Origin: Stropharia rugosoannulata
Taxonomy: Eukaryota; Basidiomycota; Agaricomycetes; Agaricales; Strophariaceae
DNA length: 64,000 bases
Direction: 5' to 3'
Assembly (NCBI GenBank): GCA_028532985.1
Contig: JANCIK010000001.1
Location: 1,054,001 to 1,118,000, forward strand
In this document: piece by piece, positions 1 to 12,400 of the stretch
Position numbering within the stretch: the first letter of the stretch is position 1
How the letters are laid out: every line of letters begins with the position of its first letter
Translations under genes and position numbers: made by a program
Notes under the pieces: model-generated
What the model was told of the DNA's origin: nothing
Seen by the model: only the letters and a program-made list of their open reading frames with translations
Databases searched by the model: none

Positions 1-180
1 CGAGTCTTGCATTCTCTACCCTTGCGATATCTTCAGTTCTATAACTACCGCCTCACCTTGTCGACCTTATACCCGTGGATACCACATCTCTAACCTCGCT
101 GTTCCCCTTTGAACGCCAACTTACGCTCCATTTCACGCATACCGACACGACTGCCCGCTCCAACGACTTACCATCATACA
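1..180. other. upstream region of first gene
   Basis: Short leading stretch before the first start codon. It is C/T-rich just upstream of the ATG, as is common for fungal 5' leaders. I see no independent gene; a 63-residue open frame here runs across the first intron of the next gene and is not credible. Confidence 0.4.
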
Positions 181-3100
181 ATGGCCGAAACAGAGCAAGG
201 CGTTTTTGCTCATATTCAACTACGGTCATCTACTCCTGGTACGCATCGATTCGTTGTGCTGTGTAAAGTATGCTGACGTCAATGACTAAAGCCCCAAACG
301 AGAAAGGTACAGCAATCTTCGACTTGCATAGCATTCCACAGGCCTTCTGAACTCGCCTATTCTTTAGTCTTAACCTTCTTGATGGGAATGCAAGACGACC
401 AACCCACCAATACCCCTCCACGTTCTTTAGTAGACCCTGATGAATACCCAAGAAATCCCGAATCCGTAAACGGGACGCACACACCTCAACAACTCTTCTC
501 TCCTAAACCACGAAGCCGAATCAGCGATACCCTCCTCGAACCACCCCCCGCCCGAAACAGTTACAAATCACCTAGTCATATTGAAGAAGTCGATGATCAG
601 GACGATGTCAATTCGAATATCCAGGTTGGCATGAGGTCCGAGCTGGGAGACATGCCGGTTGTAAGTCGAGATCAATTAGTATTCCTCGGATTTTAGTGAC
701 GCCGTATAGCGTGAACCAGGCCCTCAGGATCCCCCTGGCCCCAAGTACGAGTCCTACGACTCAGGTCCATCCTTTGGGAACTTCGGACCATTGCCGACCG
801 ACGAGCATCCCCCAGCGTCAATCAATCCTTACGCCAATAATACATGGAATGTAAGCCGTCAGTCTTGTAATAAAGCATTATAGCAGTATTGACTTCCGTT
901 TTTCATAGCCGCAATGGGCCAACATTATTAATGGCGGTGAAGGCAACGGACAAGCTTGGAATGGTGTCAATGGCAATCCTACTGGATTGACTGAAGGAGG
1001 TCTATCTGCCTACCCCGCCGGATTGACGTCAGGCGCTCCCGCCTCCGAGCATGGCGGCACACCCCGAGCTGGTTCTGTAAATAACGAAGCCCGTGCTCCG
1101 TCTCGTGCTTCTCAGTCAAAAGCTTCTGTGCGCGATCCAACAACCGTGCGTGAGAACCAGTTTGGTTGATTGAACTCCTTAACTTACCCTGCGGTTCGAC
1201 AGTCGCCCAGACCACAATCTCGCGCGCAGAGCAAGGCCCCTACAGATCAGAGGCCCTGGTCGCCTTTCTCTGGACGATCCAAGGGCTACCCTCCCCTGCC
1301 GGAAAGCAGAATGGGAGACTATGATATCGGTTCTCCTCAATCACGTGCACGTTCAATGAAAGCTCCCTCCATCTCCCCTTCAGACTCTCCTTCGCGTGTT
1401 GGATCACCCAGGGTTCAGATGTTCGCTACAAAACCTGGCTACTCTAATGGTGGTACGTAACTATGACGTACACGCCTATTTCTCGTACTAACATCATCTA
1501 ATCAGCGATGTCCCCACCCCCTGGTTCTGTATTATCTGGAGGTATGGGTCCAGGGGGACACCAGAATCGACCTTTCTCGCCTTACCGTCATGCACCTACA
1601 CAAGAAGATTTACTTAATTCTGCCCTTCGGGGACGTGCCTTAGTCATTCCCCAATCTCCAGAGAAGTCGCCCTCCGTTCTATCCAAAACACCTTCCCAAC
1701 AAGGCACCCCTAAATCCCCGCAAAGCCGGGCCCTTTCGCAGATGGAGGGAGGCAAGCCAATGTCAGAGGTATCTGTCGCCAAGCAAAGGTCAACTGCTGG
1801 GTCTCGGGCTTCTCAGATTAGTCGGGCAGAAAGTCGGGCGGAGCGCGAACGACAAGACGTTACTCCTACTCCAAGCAGACCTCTTTCCCCCGAAGGCCTC
1901 GATCCTGTCGAGGCTCAGATGGTGAACGACGCTCTGGCGTCACGCATTGTGGATGACGCATTAGCTGCTACGCGTACACCACGCACGTCTTATTATGCTG
2001 CTTCCCTTGAACCAGAGGCCACAAGCCATTTCCATGATATGGAACTCTGTGTTTTGCTCCATCAGGAGAATGATCCTGCCCAACATGACATTGTCAAGAA
2101 AGCACTCCGCAAAGCGATTCGTCAACGGATCAAGAAATTGGGCATGAAATATGATCATGAGGTGCGTTGACACGGGCACATCGCATTAATTCCAACAAAG
2201 ATTAAATTTCTTGATTGTTTATAGTCTATCAAACAATACCGCAAGTCCTACCATGACCATGATCCTAGCGTGCACATGCGACCAGAGTATTCTAATGAGG
2301 TATGTCTACCCTGCTTTCTCCTCAATACCCGACTGACATGCTTAACCTGCTACTAGGAACCTCCTCAGTGGGCATCTGATCTTAAACGCGAAATCGTACT
2401 CATGCAACAGCGGATCGAAAGTCTTGGGCCGAAAATCGAAGAGCTCAAAAACCAAGAGAGATCATTTGCTGGGAATGAATCTCGATTCATCTATGAACAA
2501 GATGATTCTGCTCGTACGCCAATGACTCAGACCGTCAACATTCAGACACAACCTACGGGTACTATGGCCGACTCGATGTACCAGCAAGCAGAAGAGGAAA
2601 TGTTCATTGACGAGAATGGCGACCATGAGTGGGACGAGAAAACAGAAACAGAGACGCCTCGTCATATTCACCCAGATACCGGATCTCAATCCCAGGCACG
2701 AAGCGAATTTTCTGAAGTTGCCCAGGAGGATTCAACGGGTCACCAATATCTTGAGGAACAGCTGTACAAGCTCAGGCAGAAGCCGCAAGGTAGTCAATCG
2801 GACGTACGTTCGCACAAGTCATGGGAAGTTGCACAACATGACGAGATGGACGATATCTACGAAGACGATGATCGTAACATACCGCAGTCTGGGCTACCCA
2901 CTATTCCCGACACGAATGGAGAAGCATATCAAGACCACGATCGTTCGAGTTCGCCACCATTGCCCGCTCTGCCTAAAGACGATCATGAGATGACTGTACA
3001 TACCCAGGGGCCTTGGAACTCGGTCGAGTACAGCGGCGAAGCACCACCACTACCTCCTTGGCAGCGTATTCACGCGAGACTATTAAACTGGGCCATCATT

Positions 3101-3913
3101 TGGCCTATGAGCGAGCTGGAGCAGGCACTGAACAGCACGACCCGCGGTCAACAAGTAGACGAAGTCGCACTCAGTATTTGGTCAACCCAAGCGTATAAAC
3201 GATATGTTCGAGCCAGGTTGACGGAAAGCCCTCAGGGAGTCGTCGATAGGCTCTTTGTGCCGCCTAATATGGCAGATGCAATTAGCAATGCGGTATTTAA
3301 TGGCAGACATGGCGAAGCTTGTGGGATGTTGAAAGATCTGTGGGGGCCTTTTGGGCTGGAAGGCATGCCTAGGTTGATCGTTGTTCTTGCGAAACACCGT
3401 TCGGATCCAAACCATTGGGTTGTTCATCGGTATGTCTTGATAATCTGCAGATGTCTTCATTTTTTTAAAAAAGAATTCCCGTTCAGATTCTCTCTTCCCG
3501 AAGGTGCTCTGACAACGTACGACTCGTATCCCGAGCGGACCCTCCCAGACGGCCGTGTAAGCATTCATTCCTTGTATGTGCGGATGTTGCGAAACTGATT
3601 TTCTACTCTTTAGCCTCTTGGATGGTGGTTTGCCATTCGCGTCGCCTGGCCCAATACTGCCTATCCTAGCCCCGACCACCTCGTGCAAAAGATGGTCCGA
3701 CTCCATCGTCCTATGCAGCCCCCCATCGACAACTCCGTGGCTGCTGCAGGCATATGGCGCAATGTCCTTATGGGCTCTCGCGCAGAGCGTGGTGTTGATT
3801 TGGAGCGCCTGCGAGATCTGATCAACACGGAAGTGAAGAACTTGAAGCAGAGGAAACACCTCGGCAAGCTGTCGATTGCAGCCACCCGCCCTGCTTGGGA
3901 GGACATGAGCTGA
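181..3913 (+). CDS. large conserved hypothetical protein, disordered with folded C-terminus
   Basis: About eleven exons giving roughly 1,050 residues. The start is at 181: the first two introns join in phase to a short N-terminus ending just before the MGMQDD motif. Later introns are clear, for example 1454-1505, 2161-2223, 2300-2356, 3430-3487 and 3556-3613. The first two thirds are Ser/Pro/Gln-rich with SPxR/SPSR-type repeats and look disordered. A short heptad stretch follows near 2402-2460 (MQQRIESLGPKIEELK), then an acidic segment. The C-terminal 250 residues are folded-looking, with a Trp-rich part (WQRIHARLLNWAIIWPM) and a basic helix at the end. I do not recognise a named domain. The many Ser-Pro sites would suit regulation by proline-directed kinases, which is inference. 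It is convergent with the next gene. Confidence 0.8.
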
Positions 3914-4414
3914 ATAAGACATGGTTCCACTTTGTTCTGATTGCATTTGCTTCTTTGCTTTTGGTGTATAGATTACTTCACGCATTAGTTAATGATCATG
4001 TTCTCGCTGATCGTTTTAGGTGGATATGGACATTTTTGTGTATTTCTGCTGCTGTTGTATTTTGATACTAAGTAGGGAGCCTTTTACCTGTTTATTAAAT
4101 TTGTAGTAGGTACTTTTGATATGATTTACGATGCTGTTTCACAACTCGCGAATGGTCGGGCCCGTCCTGATATGTTGGCTTGGGGAGATTTGCTTAAGAT
4201 TTACTCCAGGGCCTGACTTGGGCCTGACGTTTGTTCATGTAATGGACATGTCGGTTGAGAATTCCTGTTATGGGTGTGTAGAACTGCAAGTTTGACCGAC
4301 GAAGGCCCCTGCCAAAAGAAAAATCCCATACTGATAGATGCGGGAATGCCACAAGTCTATAGACAGTTCGGCGCGTACGCAGATGCCCGCTATTTGCTGG
4401 GGAAATATGGTTTG
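3914..4414. other. convergent intergenic region
   Basis: About 500 bp between the stop of the large protein and the stop of the small minus-strand gene. It must hold both 3' UTRs. No further gene is visible; the short open frames here have no recognisable content. Confidence 0.4.
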
Positions 4415-4738
4415 TCAAAGGTTACGCAGGATAGATGTGACATCTGCTAAAGACTGGGAAATGTCGGCGCCTAAATCATCTGGCTGTCTATGCAGCGGGT
4501 TGGGCTTCACGACGGAACACATCTGCAGCAGTTTGATTAGAAATGTCAGAACAGCTAGATGACTTCAATCCGGGCGTACTGATAGCAAAGATGCGGCATC
4601 GCTGTCTAATTTTGTCCTCAAGTCGTCATTTTTGAATTTGTGAGCAGAAAGCTGCTTTTTCTTGAAGGCTTTCTTCGCTGCCACGGCGGGTTTATTGCTT
4701 CTGTTGGACGTGATTTTTGAATTCTTAGATTGGGACAT
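4415..4738 (-). CDS. small basic-to-acidic hypothetical protein, two exons
   Basis: A gene too short and split to be obvious as a single open frame. Exon 1 (4738-4580) encodes 53 residues rich in Lys/Ser/Asn (AAKKAFKKKQL). A 57-bp intron (4579-4523, GTACGC to CTGCAG) joins in phase to exon 2 (4522-4415), which adds 35 residues ending in an acidic-hydrophobic tail (DISQSLADVTSILRNL). The product is 88 residues with a basic N-terminal half and a probable amphipathic helix at the end. I do not recognise the family. Its ATG lies 210 bp from the start of YSH1 on the opposite strand, so the two genes share a bidirectional promoter. The in-phase splice and the sensible C-terminus argue for a real gene; lack of a known homologue is the main doubt. 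Confidence 0.6.
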
Positions 4739-4948
4739 GTGAATTGGAGCTGTGCAAATAAGACCAAAAATTGAGTTGGACGAGACAAGGACGCACAAGA
4801 AAGAACTTGATCTGCAGCGGAAGCAGAAATTTCGTGAGTCGCGCCCACGATGTTACGTAATAAAATCACACTCGCAGCCGACGGTGTGCCAAAAACGTTT
4901 GACGCAAGTTGCCCTCACCTACCGCAACGGCTCCGTGAAGCTTACAGG

Positions 4949-7850
4949 ATGGCCGAGACACCAACACTAAGTGTGACGATGCTGGGGGCTGGCCAGGAAG
5001 TGGGGCGGTCGTGTTGTGTGCTTCAATACCGGGGGAAGACAATCGTATGCGATGCAGGCGTGCACCCAGCATACAGCGGCATGGCTTCGCTGCCCTTTAT
5101 TGATGAGCTAGACTGGAGCACCGTTGACGCGCTTCTTATCACCCAGTGAGCAGTCCAGAAGTCAGAGAATGAGTTCGATACTGAGGCCATGAGTGCAGTT
5201 TTCATCTGGATCATGCAGCTGCTTTGACCTATATCACCGAGAAGGTAAATGCCACATATGTTGAAAGACCAAGCGAGACTGAGCCAATATCTCTGAATAG
5301 ACGAATTTTAGGGATGGAAAAGGCAAAGTGTACATGACGCATCCTACAAAGGCTTTGCACAAATTCATGATGCAGGACTATGTTCGCATGGGGTGTGCTT
5401 CATACCATGGTTCTTTGACTCGCAGGCTAACTCGTCATTAGGTCTTCAACTTCAGACGCCCTATTCTCTCCCCTCGATATGACAATGTCCCTTGCTTCAA
5501 TCATCCCCATCTCGGCCCACCAGCTGATCACCGTCTGCCCTGGGGTATCCTTTACACCCTACCATGCCGGACACGTTCTAGGCGCGTGCATGTTTCTTAT
5601 CGACATCTACGGTCTAAAGATTCTCTATACTGGGGACTACTCCAGAGAAGAAGATCGACATCTAGTCAAAGCAGAAATTCCACCAATACGACCTGACGTT
5701 CTGATCGTTGAAAGTACATTCGGTGTTCATACGCTGGAAAATCGAGAAGAAAAGGAACTCCGCTTCACCAGTCTCGTTCACTCCATTATCCGCAGAAATG
5801 GCCATGTTCTGCTCCCTACGTTCGCTCTTGGACGAGCACAGGAATTGTTGCTTATTTTAGACGAATACTGGCGAAAGCATCCGGATTTGCACAATGTTCC
5901 CATTTACTACGCGTCTGGGCTCGCCAGGAAATGCATGGCTGTTTACCAGACATATATCCATACTATGAACAACAACATTCGCTCCAGATTCGCCAAGCGG
6001 GACAACCCATTTGTTTTCAAGTAGGTTATCAGTCATTTTAAGCAGATATACACTCACTCACATTTTGTAGGCACATCTCCAATGTACCACAGACTCGAGG
6101 ATGGGAGAAGAAAATAGCAGAAGGTCCCCCATGCGTGGTTCTCGCTAGTCCTGGATTTATGCAAGTCGGTCCTAGTCGAGAACTATTTGAGCTTTGGGCA
6201 CCGGACTCGAGGAACGGCGTTATAATCACGGGATACTCCATCGAAGGAACACCGGCGAGGGTGAGTGCTGAGCAGATCGGTACTACTGAAATAATTTTGG
6301 GGTGTATATATTACTGTCTCAATGCCATTCATTTTTCTCTTCCGCTGGAACCATCAGAACGCCATGCTCAAACTTGCCTGAATTCTAGGATATTATGACT
6401 GAACCTGAAGAATTTGTAACTCTGAAAGGCGCCACTATCCCGAGAAAACTGTCGGTGGATGACATTTCTTTCAGCGCACATGTCGATTACTCGCAGAATG
6501 CAGAATTTATTGAAACCGTCAAAGCACAACATGTGGTATGCCAGCCGTTCTTGATCAGTATGATATATCATTGATTGCGCTCCAGGTACTGGTTCATGGA
6601 GAACAAGCAGCGATGATGCGCCTGCGCTCGGCGATGACCTCCCGGTACAAGGAACGGGATGAAGATGTTAAGATACATACACCCAGAAATTTAGAAACAC
6701 TGAACTTATCGTTCCGTGGTGAGCGCGTTGCAAAGGTGCGCAGCTCTACTACCTCAAGTTGAGAAATGGAGAGCCCCTGACAACTGTGATTATCAATAGG
6801 CAATCGGTACATTGGCAGAAAAACACCCGAAGACGGGTGACATTTTGTCTGGACTGCTCGTCGCGAAAGACTATTCTTACACCCTGCTCGACCCGCGTGA
6901 CTTGCGTGACTTTGCGGGCCTGACGACATGTACTGTTACGCAGCGGCAGAAAATTGTGCTGGGAGTCGGTTGGACCCTTGTAAAATGGCATTTGGAGGGT
7001 ATGTATGGTAGTGTAGATGAGGGTCTGGATAAAGATGGCGTCCCGACAATGCGGGTGATTATTACTATGATTTTCTTTCGAATTTGCCAGCTCATTTTTG
7101 TGTAGGTTATGGGCGTAGTGGATGTCAAGCACACCGCTGAACACGAGCTAACGTTAGAATGGGATTCAAGTTCAAGCAACGATATGATAGCAGATTCGAC
7201 TCTCGCACTCATAACGGGCATCGACAAGAGTCCCGCATCTGTAAAATGTAAACTCTTTAGCATGCCGACGTGATACATTGTTGATCCTAACAATATCCAC
7301 AGTGACTACGAATCCCCACAACCACAGCCACTCACACGAAGGGACGCCACACCCGCACGCCGAACCGGAAGGAAAATCTGCGGAGCGTATACGCATTGGC
7401 CGTTTGGCGATGTTTTTAGAGGCGCATTTCGGGGACGTCGAGTTCCATATGCCTGATGCCACCGATGAAGAGCCCGAGCCTGGTGAGGACGACAATGTAG
7501 CATCGCTGTTAGTCCGTCTCGACGAGGCTGAGGCGCGGATTAGTCTGGTCAACCTGGTACGTTACGTCCCTGCTTTTCTGATATCGTTCGTACCTCTTCT
7601 AACTGTTTCACTTTTGTAGTCTGTCAGCAGCGTGAACGACGCCCTCAAAAAGCGCGTTGAGGCTGTACTTGATATGGCTCTTACCACCGTTAGCACGCTA
7701 TCCGAGACCTTCGTATCTGGCGACAACATTCTCGCTGACGGTGTCGCTCTTTCCAAGGACATCGCTGACGCTAAGGGAGAATCGATGGAAGAAAACGAAA
7801 ATGAAAACGAAAACGATGACTCAGAACCGATTTTGGAGGTTATTGCTTGA
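4949..7850 (+). CDS. YSH1: Ysh1/CPSF73, mRNA 3'-end processing endonuclease
   Basis: Metallo-beta-lactamase/beta-CASP nuclease that cuts pre-mRNA at the poly(A) site within the cleavage and polyadenylation factor. About 760 residues in a dozen exons. The zinc-binding motif is split by an intron and reads [10 protein letters not shown] when joined (around 5145-5215). Other family landmarks are YHAGHVLGA, the [11 protein letters not shown] segment, VESTFG, the [17 protein letters not shown] beta-CASP motif and GVIITGYS. The C-terminal CPSF73-100 domain follows (FEDILSGLL-like stretch, then a region ending in an acidic ENENENDD tail). The start chosen is 4949 (MAETPTLSV), where family similarity begins; an in-frame ATG at 4850 would add 33 unlikely residues. 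A His-rich insert ([16 protein letters not shown]) near 7310-7350 is unusual and may bind metal, which is inference. The frame appears intact. Confidence 0.95.
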
Positions 7851-8085
7851 GTCGTTTGCTGTTTGAGGGTTTATCGAATTTCTTATGTAGTATGTAATAT
7901 ATCGTGCCCTTTAAATTTTGCGTAGAAGAGTGTAAGTAACGAATGACAGATTGGTCCGTTATCGGTCTTAAAGCTGGTATGAAAGCGGATGCTAAGCGAA
8001 TGGTACAAATGATAAACTAAGAGAAAGGGTGTTGGGGGTATCATCTCGTTAGGGAGGTGTCGAGTACAACACACGGGCATTAAAG

Positions 8086-8791
8086 TCATGACATATGGTA
8101 TGACACTATAAGACAGCAAATTGCAGGCCACAGAATCAATGGACTGGAGTATGAAGCCATTGCAGGTAAGCGGTCATACAGAGTCTTTGGAAATACTAAA
8201 TGTCTGCATGTTACAATCGATCTGATGTTACATGCAAGCAAGAAACACGTACCTCCAAGGCAACTGACCACGAGGCCTAGGATCTATCCTCCATTTCCAC
8301 TTGTTGTTATACCGGATCTTCTTCAACTCCCGATGAGATTGACTCGAGATATATAGCACAGCTATCGTCTCAACCAACGATATTCCAGCAATAATAGGCA
8401 ACCACAGTTTGACTTTATCGTCGTCATCCGCGCTCTTTATGATACCGGATAATAGCAGGCAGGTGAGGGTCACCGAAACAGCGAGAGCTGCTGACCAGAT
8501 AAATGCAACAATATAACCGCATGCTACCGGAATAGTTGAATAAATGCGGGGGCTTTTGTAGGTCTCCGAAGTGCCCAAAAGAATGATGTAGGAGTGGTGG
8601 GCGAAGGTCAGGATAATTGCGGAGGGGATAAGCCAGACGATGGGCGAGAGTGTTAAGGAAAGACCAGCAAAAACCATCCCGACCGTCGAAAAAAATAAAG
8701 AAAGAATGGAAAGGGGGAAGAGTTGATGTGGAAACGAACCCATGATGTCGCCCCCAGCTTGAAAGAAACGAATAGGGAGTCTGAGCTGCAT
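8086..8791 (-). CDS. small multi-pass membrane protein, Agaricomycete type
   Basis: The main exon (8791-8262) encodes about 177 residues with four hydrophobic segments (near residues 22-45, 47-70, 85-110 and 125-150) and a basic cytoplasmic tail (KKIRYNNKWKWRIDPRPR). This resembles the small four-helix membrane proteins common in Agaricomycetes; no function is known for them. A good donor (GTACGTG) lies at the end of the tail and an acceptor (CATGCAG) about 44 bp further on. Splicing there continues in phase for about 39 residues to a stop at 8086. Without splicing the protein ends at 8228. I cannot decide between the two ends from sequence alone. It is divergent from CTF4. Confidence 0.65.
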
Positions 8792-9471
8792 AGCAGTGTT
8801 TCCGTGCTTTTATGAGGGACATTGACAGTGAGACTTCATGCTAAGAATAGCGGTCTTGTGCATCAAATGCTCTGACTGCTGCCAGCGCTCGCGCAAAGAT
8901 AGTCTTTAATATCGCCAGTAAGTCCCACCGTGTCGCTACCGGCGAAGGTGATGAGTGTTCTCCGTGATGTTAGAGAGCCTGATGGATAAGCACAGCATTT
9001 TATGGCAACCAATGGCCCAGTGAGTTGTCTTGGTGCTCCTCCAGCTCCAGTTGAAGAATATGCAGATCCGGTTATGTTTGGTTTGCTAACCAAGATTCAT
9101 GTCATTGCAGAACTTAAGATTCAGCGAACAAGTCGAAGCGCAGGCGGCAGAAGCTAGAAGCCAACTCAAGCGGACATAGAGACACAGCTGATAGCTTGCA
9201 GAGAAACAGTTTCTATAACGGGATACATGAGAGCAACACTGTGTATATCGGCAAACAGACGTTTGGCTGTTGATGGTGAGAGTCAAGTGAGAGTGGCAGG
9301 TTGGTTCATTACAAAATCATTATGACCTGCTTCCAACGCGACTGTCACAATCACGTGGTACATGTGATACTTCGTGAATCTTGGCTGATTGAACGCGTCA
9401 CGGATTTTTACATTCAACATTCACCTTACTCCGTTGCCGACTATACCCATCGGCAGTCCTACGCACCTGTT
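8792..9471. other. divergent promoter region before CTF4
   Basis: 680 bp between two divergent genes. Minus-strand open frames at 8863-9093 and 9086-9286 have no recognisable domain and are probably chance. The right end holds the MCB-type sites listed separately. Confidence 0.4.
9336..9398. promoter_or_regulatory. MCB-like sites upstream of CTF4
   Basis: A full MluI cell-cycle box ACGCGT lies at 9393-9398, about 75 bp before the CTF4 start codon. A related ACGCGA lies at 9336-9341. In yeasts MBF binds ACGCGT to drive G1/S expression of replication genes. The sequence is seen; binding is inference. Confidence 0.55.
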
Positions 9472-12400
9472 ATGTCCAACATTATTACGAGCTCATCTCA
9501 TGGTAAAGGACATACCTGTCTTGCGTTTTCCAAAGACGGCCAGTAGGTTATTTCTCTCCGGTCTCTTATTTGCAGTGTTCACAATCGGCAAATACAGCCG
9601 CGCATTTACTGGTGGACACGACTGTATCGCTCGTATATGGAAAGTAGATGACGGTGCAGATCAGGAACCTGCTACGGCTGTTGAGGCGGAGGGAGCAGTG
9701 ACGTGCGTTGTGGCCACGGTAAGCATGTGCAGTAACTTGGGGGTTTGTTGTCCTCATTGAGTGCCTTCAATAGGACGATTGTTGGTTCGCAGGAAGTGAA
9801 GACACGGAAGTCAGACAATATGCAAAGGACTCTACAGAATTCGATGGCGTTTTAACTTCGGTTTCGGGAGTTCCTGTTCGGGGTCTAGCCATCGACCCCA
9901 AAGGCCGAAGAGTCGCCGTGACATCCGAGTTAGTCATTGAATAGACTCACCACTCAAGAAGCTAAATTCTTTATGATAGTGAAATGGTCGTCAAAGTGGT
10001 AGATATTGAAGATACCATAAACGTTTCCCTGTTAGATGGTTACACCTCTGGAGTCCGAAGCGCGGCGTGGCACCCATCTGGATCATTATTGGCAAGTTCT
10101 TTTCAACAACAAGGCGCTTCTTGTTCTTACGTGAAACTAGGCCACATGCACATGTGACGGCAAGATTGTGATTTGGAATATGACTGCAACGCAGCCAAAA
10201 ATCGAGAAGACAATCGAGGGTTTGATACCTGTAGTAAAGGATACCGAGTGAGTTGGCATTCGCTTACAAATAGGTACATCTCTCTCAATGCCTTCAGATC
10301 TCCAGAATTCTCCTATGATTGCTCAGTGGTGTGGCACACATCCGGAGACTACTTTTTCATCGCGACGAAGGCACATGGTGCGTCTGAAATTTACTCATAT
10401 TATGTTATATTGAAATGTTCAGAGTTTAGAAATCATCACTATTTCTCGCTCGGATTGGGCCAAGTCCTCCACTTACTCCGACGCACAAGCTTCGGGTGCA
10501 ATAACTTCCTTAGGCCTATCTGCTAACGGTGTATATCTGGTTTCCGCGTCTTCTTCCAAAGTCCATGTGTGGTCAACTCAGACTAGGAGGCGGATTTCCA
10601 GGTACATCTGCTTCAACTATAATTTTAATTACTGACACCTGTTTTCTTGTAGTCAGAGCGGGACACCAGGAGTGATAATTAACCAAGTCGCATTTTCCCC
10701 TCGAGCAAATCTTATAGCCTGGACAGATTCTGATGGCGTTTTCACCCGCTGGCCAAAAGCTGTTGGCGACGCGTTCCCCGACCCTATCAAAGTCACCGGA
10801 GCCACAAGCGCCCCTGCTACAATACCTGTGCAGCCTAGTAAAGCCCTGGAGATCTTCTTAGACGAACCTGTTAATAACCTGGACGATGTTTTCGGCGATG
10901 ATGCTCTTAATGAATCTGACGCTGAGATGCCGCCAGATGACTGGATTGTTGATGACATGGACGGGGCGCTGAACAAGCCTGACGCTGGGGTAACAACAAA
11001 GGACGGGTTCGTAAAAGAGATGGGTATGTAACTAAGCCTTTAACCCGGACAGACTCGTGTTTAATGCAATTTTAGTGAGCATCACAAAGGCTCAACCACC
11101 ATTTCAACCCGGATCAACACCCATGGAAAACAAAAAAAGATACCTAGGTACTGCGTTCCCTAATTAATATTCATCTCATGGCGCACTCATGTTTTTTTGC
11201 GAAGCTTTCAATATGATCGGTGTGATCGAGGTCACCGACCAAGATACACATAATATAGTCAACGTTGAATTCTTCAATCAATCTATGCGAAAGGGTTACC
11301 ATTTTCAAGATAACTTCAAGCATGACTTAGGCTATTTAGGTAGGTTTTATGGTAATGAATGAGGTCTATCAATTATACTTAAAATGAATAGGCGATCGTG
11401 GTGCTCTTTTTGCTTGCCAACCGGAAAATGACCATCCCGCGGAGGTCATGTTCAAGTCTTATTCCACCCTCCGAACAAATGAATGGTCATATAAACTTAC
11501 ACGGAGTGGTACTCGGTGTCTTGGAATCGCCGCCGGCGCGTTGCCTCTCGAATCACGGAGTGATATAGACATGGAGGGATATGGACATGTCGTAGTGGCG
11601 ACCAGTGAAAACGATCTAACATTTTTATCTGGCAGTGGGCGTGAGCGCAGGATAATGCCACTTGGTGGCGACTTTGTGACAATGGTGGCGAGCGCTGAAT
11701 GGGTATTTATTGTTCATAGAGCGGGATCAACAACTATAGATGGTAAGTATGTTGCCAAATATAAAATAAACATGTGCCTTACGACCGTCTTTGGTTTGAC
11801 AGGCTCCCAAAATTTGGCTTTCAGCATCATCAATTTCGAAGACTTCACGGTGCGACAAAGCGGAGTTTTGCCTGTTCCAAGAGGCCACACTCTCAAATGG
11901 ATTGGCTTGACAGACCTCGGCGTGAGTAACTTCTTGATATTGTGTCTATTCTGTCTCATTCCATACTATCTTCAGGCCCCGGCGATGTATGATACAACAG
12001 GCTGCGTTCACATCTTGACAAAGTATCGCATACCACATCATGCATCATGGGCTAGAGTAATGGACACAAATCTTCTTGAGCGTAGACAGGGTAAAGACGA
12101 GTCATACTGGCCTATTGGTATCACTGGCAGCACTTTGATGTGCATTATCCTGAAGGTAGCTACCAGTTTCGCTTTCAAGTGTGTGAATCTGACATGTTGT
12201 AAAGGGGCGGCAAGAGCATCCTGGCTTCCCGAAACCCTTAATGCAGGAGCTACCCATGAAGATGCCTTTCCGTGGAGAATCAGTAGAAGACGAATCGTGG
12301 GTGTACATAATTGCAATTCTTGGCGACTCTTCTCATTTCTATCCAGGATCGAACGGGAAATACTCTTCGTACAGACAATGCTCGACTGCCTAGATGACGA

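Noticed and set aside
3182..3985. Minus-strand 267-codon frame at the end of the first gene
   Set aside because: Overlaps the folded C-terminus of the plus-strand gene and has no recognisable content.
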